A stretch of DNA of 64,000 bases, taken from NCBI RefSeq assembly GCF_009755725.1, contig NZ_CP046619.1, positions 1,736,001 to 1,800,000 on the forward strand, read 5' to 3'. The stretch comes from Diaminobutyricimonas sp. LJ205 (GTDB taxonomy: Bacteria; Actinomycetota; Actinomycetes; Actinomycetales; Microbacteriaceae). Positions 61,793-64,000 of the stretch are shown here, piece after piece. The translations under genes were made by a program, and so were the position numbers. The notes below the pieces were generated by a model that was given only the letters and a program-made list of their open reading frames with translations, ran no database searches and had not been told where the DNA came from. The number at the start of each line of letters is the position of its first letter. The stretch's first letter is position 1.

Positions 61793-63820
61793 ATGACGAA
61801 TCCGTTCTTCGAAGCATCGACGCTCCCGTACCAGCTGCCGCGCTTCGCCGACATCGCTGATGAGCACTACACGGAAGCGTTCGACCGTGGCATGGCCGAC
61901 CAACTGGCGGAAATCGAGGCGATCGCCTCGAGCGCCGAGGAACCGACGTTCGAGAACACCATGGTGCCGCTGGAGCGCAGCGGACAGGTGCTGCAGCGCG
62001 TGAGCGCGGTCTTCTTCAACCGCGCCTCGGCCGACTCCAATGACTTCACGCAAGCGGTCGAACAGGAATACGCGCCCAAGCTCGCGGCGCACGCCGACGC
62101 CGTCCGGCTGAACGCGGCGCTCTACAACCGGATTGAGACCTTGTACGGCCGCCGTGGACGGATGGGCCTTGAGGCCGAGGCGCAATACCTGGTGGAGCGC
62201 TACTACACCGAGTTCACCCTCGCCGGCGCCGGCCTCACCGAATCCGAGAAGGAGACCCTGCGCGAGCTGAACAAGCGGCTCTCGGTCTTGACCACCCGGT
62301 TCGAGAAGAACCTGCTCGCCGACATGAACGATCTCGCTGTGGTGATCGAGGATGTCGCGGAACTCGACGGGCTCACGCCGGGCGAGATCTCGGCCGCTGC
62401 TGAGGCGGCGAACAGCCGCGGACTGGAGGGCAAGTACCTGGTCACCCTGGTGCTCCCAACGGGACATCCGCACCTGTCCTCGCTCACCTACCGCGACGTC
62501 CGTGAGCGCATCATGCTCGCGTCGCGATCCCGCGGCATCCGCGGCGGCGACAACGACAACCGGCAGCTCGTGCTGGAGATCAGCCGGCTGCGCGCCGAAC
62601 GCGCGAACTTGCTCGGCTTCCACACCCACGCCGCGTTCGTGACCGCTGACGAGACCGCCGGTTCGCCGGAGGCTGTCGCCGACCTGCTGGGCAAGCTCGC
62701 TCCGCCTGCCGCCCGCAATGCGACCGCCGAACAGGCCGACCTGCAGGCGCTGATCGGCGACGACTTCACCCTCTCCAGCCATGACTGGGCGTTCTACAGC
62801 GAGCGGGTGCGCAAGCAGAAGTACGACGTCGACAAGGCGGCGATGCGCCCGTACTTCGAAGCCGAGCGAGTGCTGCGCGACGGAGTCTTCTTCGCAGCGA
62901 CCAGGCTGTACGGGATCACCTTCACCGAACGCCACGACCTCGAGGGCTACCACCCGGATGTGCGCGTGTTCGAGGTGCACAACGAGGACGGGTCCCCGCT
63001 CGGGCTCTATCTGCTCGACCTGTACACCCGTGACTCCAAGCGCGGCGGCGCCTGGATGAATTCGCTGACCCAGCAGAACGACCTTCTCGGCCAGCCGACC
63101 ATCGTGACGAACAATCTCAATGTGCCGAAGCCCGGCGTCGGCGAGAAGACCCTGCTCACCTACGACGAGGTCAATACCCTGTTCCACGAGTTCGGGCATG
63201 CGCTGCACGGCCTGTTCGCCACAGTGACCTACCCGAAGTTCGCCGGCACCAACGTGTTCCGCGACTTTGTCGAGTTCCCGAGCCAGGTCAACGAGATGTG
63301 GATGCTCTGGCCCGAGGTGCTCGAGAACTACGCGGTCCACGTCGAGACCGGCGAGCCGATGCCGCGCGAACTGGTCGAGAAGATCGAGGCCTCCCGCAGC
63401 TATGGCGAGGGCTTCGCGACCAGCGAGTACCTGGCTGCTGCCCTGCTCGATCAGGCTTGGCACTCGATCTCCGCGGACGCTGAGGTCACGGATGTCGCCG
63501 CGTTCGAAGCCGGTGTGCTGGCGTCGATCGGGCTCGACAACCCCGCGGTGCCGCCGCGGTACTCGAGCACCTACTTCCAGCACGTCTTCTCGAGCGGGTA
63601 TGACGCCGGCTACTACTCCTACATCTGGAGCGAGGTGCTCGACGCCGACACCGTCGCCTGGTTCCATGAGAACGGTGGGCTCACTCGCGAGAACGGCGAC
63701 CGGTTCCGCTCCCTGGTGCTCGGCGTCGGCGGCTCCGTCGACCCGCATGAAGCGTTCCGGCATTTTCGGGGACGCGCGGCGGACATCCAGCCGTTGCTTG
63801 ACCGGCGAGGACTGAACTGA
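61793..63820 (+). CDS. dcp: M3-family metallopeptidase (peptidyl-dipeptidase Dcp-like)
   Basis: 675 aa. LFHEFGHALHGLF is the HExGH zinc site, with the third ligand Glu in FVEFPSQVNEMW. Upstream KQKYDVDKAAMRPYFEAERVLRDGVF and FEVHNEDGSPLGLYLLDLY are Dcp/OpdA features. It degrades short peptides in the cytoplasm. The upstream in-frame extension is antisense to the ArsR-like gene and is rejected. Stop overlaps the TerC start (TGATG). Confidence 0.93.
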   Translation: MTNPFFEASTLPYQLPRFADIADEHYTEAFDRGMADQLAEIEAIASSAEEPTFENTMVPLERSGQVLQRVSAVFFNRASADSNDFTQAVEQEYAPKLAAHADAVRLNAALYNRIETLYGRRGRMGLEAEAQYLVERYYTEFTLAGAGLTESEKETLRELNKRLSVLTTRFEKNLLADMNDLAVVIEDVAELDGLTPGEISAAAEAANSRGLEGKYLVTLVLPTGHPHLSSLTYRDVRERIMLASRSRGIRGGDNDNRQLVLEISRLRAERANLLGFHTHAAFVTADETAGSPEAVADLLGKLAPPAARNATAEQADLQALIGDDFTLSSHDWAFYSERVRKQKYDVDKAAMRPYFEAERVLRDGVFFAATRLYGITFTERHDLEGYHPDVRVFEVHNEDGSPLGLYLLDLYTRDSKRGGAWMNSLTQQNDLLGQPTIVTNNLNVPKPGVGEKTLLTYDEVNTLFHEFGHALHGLFATVTYPKFAGTNVFRDFVEFPSQVNEMWMLWPEVLENYAVHVETGEPMPRELVEKIEASRSYGEGFATSEYLAAALLDQAWHSISADAEVTDVAAFEAGVLASIGLDNPAVPPRYSSTYFQHVFSSGYDAGYYSYIWSEVLDADTVAWFHENGGLTRENGDRFRSLVLGVGGSVDPHEAFRHFRGRAADIQPLLDRRGLN

Positions 63821-64000
63821 TGGTTGACACGTGGGTCTGGACGCTGACGATCGTCTTCATCGTCGCACTGCTCGCCTTCGACTTCTTCTTCCACGTGAGG
63901 GCGGCGCACGTGCCGACGCTGCGGGAATCCGCGATCTGGTCGTCGATCTACATCGGAATCGCGGTGCTCTTCGGCATCGGCGGGTTCATCTTCGGCGGCG
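63820..64000 (+). CDS. TerC-family membrane protein, partial
   Basis: The first 60 residues only: MVDTWVWTLTIVFIVALLAFDFFFHVRAAHVP followed by TLRESAIWSSIYIGIAVLFGIG, matching the start of TerC/Alx proteins, which export Mn2+ or relate to tellurite resistance. The gene runs off the right edge. Coupled to the M3 peptidase by a TGATG overlap. Confidence 0.88.
   Translation, partial: MVDTWVWTLTIVFIVALLAFDFFFHVRAAHVPTLRESAIWSSIYIGIAVLFGIGGFIFGG

Noticed and set aside
61721-63763. 680-codon open frame on the minus strand
   Set aside because: Antisense shadow of the M3 peptidase with its zinc motif.
1-64000. CRISPR arrays, prophage or integrated plasmid
   Set aside because: No regularly spaced 25-40 base repeats, phage structural genes, integrases or replication genes were found; the tandem repeats present have 14, 15 or 18 base periods without spacers.

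Overview
The window is high-GC DNA from an actinomycete, most likely a member of the Microbacteriaceae. The conserved block ileS-folC-DUF4233-ndk-rne-rplU-rpmA-obg-proB-proA-nadD-rsfS on the minus strand, the frequent GTG starts, the 4-base ATGA/GTGA overlaps between operon genes, and the many start codons placed 6-8 bases after a TANNNT box (leaderless transcripts) all point that way. Species cannot be named from sequence reading alone. No phage, plasmid, transposase, rRNA operon or CRISPR array is visible.

Layout. 1-2 kb: the end of an OpuC/ProVW-type choline/glycine-betaine uptake operon with its TetR regulator (minus). 2-9 kb: SRAP (HMCES/YedK) protein, App1-like phosphatase, methyltransferase, a sensor kinase/response regulator pair, a phosphotransferase-fold kinase and an Asp-rich membrane protein. 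8.5-18.8 kb: a frameshifted AlkZ-like glycosylase, a FUSC-type exporter, an OhrR/MarR regulator, a Ski2-like helicase head to head with an atypical SDR enzyme, two alpha/beta hydrolases and an LLM-class flavoenzyme. 18.9-26 kb: a large alpha/beta-hydrolase protein, a PfkB kinase coupled to SurE, YchJ, DUF72, a RimB-type zinc protease divergent from a RimK ligase fused to a TrkA-C domain, a membrane protein and tRNA-Ala(GGC).

26-29 kb: a metNIQ methionine importer whose metI carries a frameshift in a C5 run. 29-45 kb: the housekeeping block, read right to left from ileS. ileS is preceded by a clear translational T-box riboswitch (specifier AUC, T-box core GGGTGGTACCGCG), so isoleucine-tRNA charging should control ileS and possibly the coupled folC-DUF4233-ndk genes. 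rne has a long leader, and rplU-rpmA has its own promoter and a TTCG-loop terminator before obg. 45-50.6 kb: a complete peptide/nickel-type ABC importer with a divergent TetR gene. 50.6-54.3 kb: a small lipoprotein, a DUF222-HNH protein, a GNAT acetyltransferase and an epimerase-like protein. 54.4-60.7 kb: valS and an SsuABC/TauABC-like importer. 60.8-64 kb: a small protein, an ArsR-type regulator with a striking 14-bp repeat operator, an M3 oligopeptidase and the start of a TerC gene.

The most unusual signals are: a short DNA repeat (GGTCTCGACAAGCTCGACCA plus 18-bp tandem units) present twice inside valS and translated in two different frames, with further copies between genes; a predicted leaderless five-codon mini-ORF whose stop overlaps the start of a DUF4031 gene; three independent tandem repeats with a 15-bp period; and an SDR enzyme lacking the catalytic tyrosine. 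No wholly new multi-gene system could be demonstrated.
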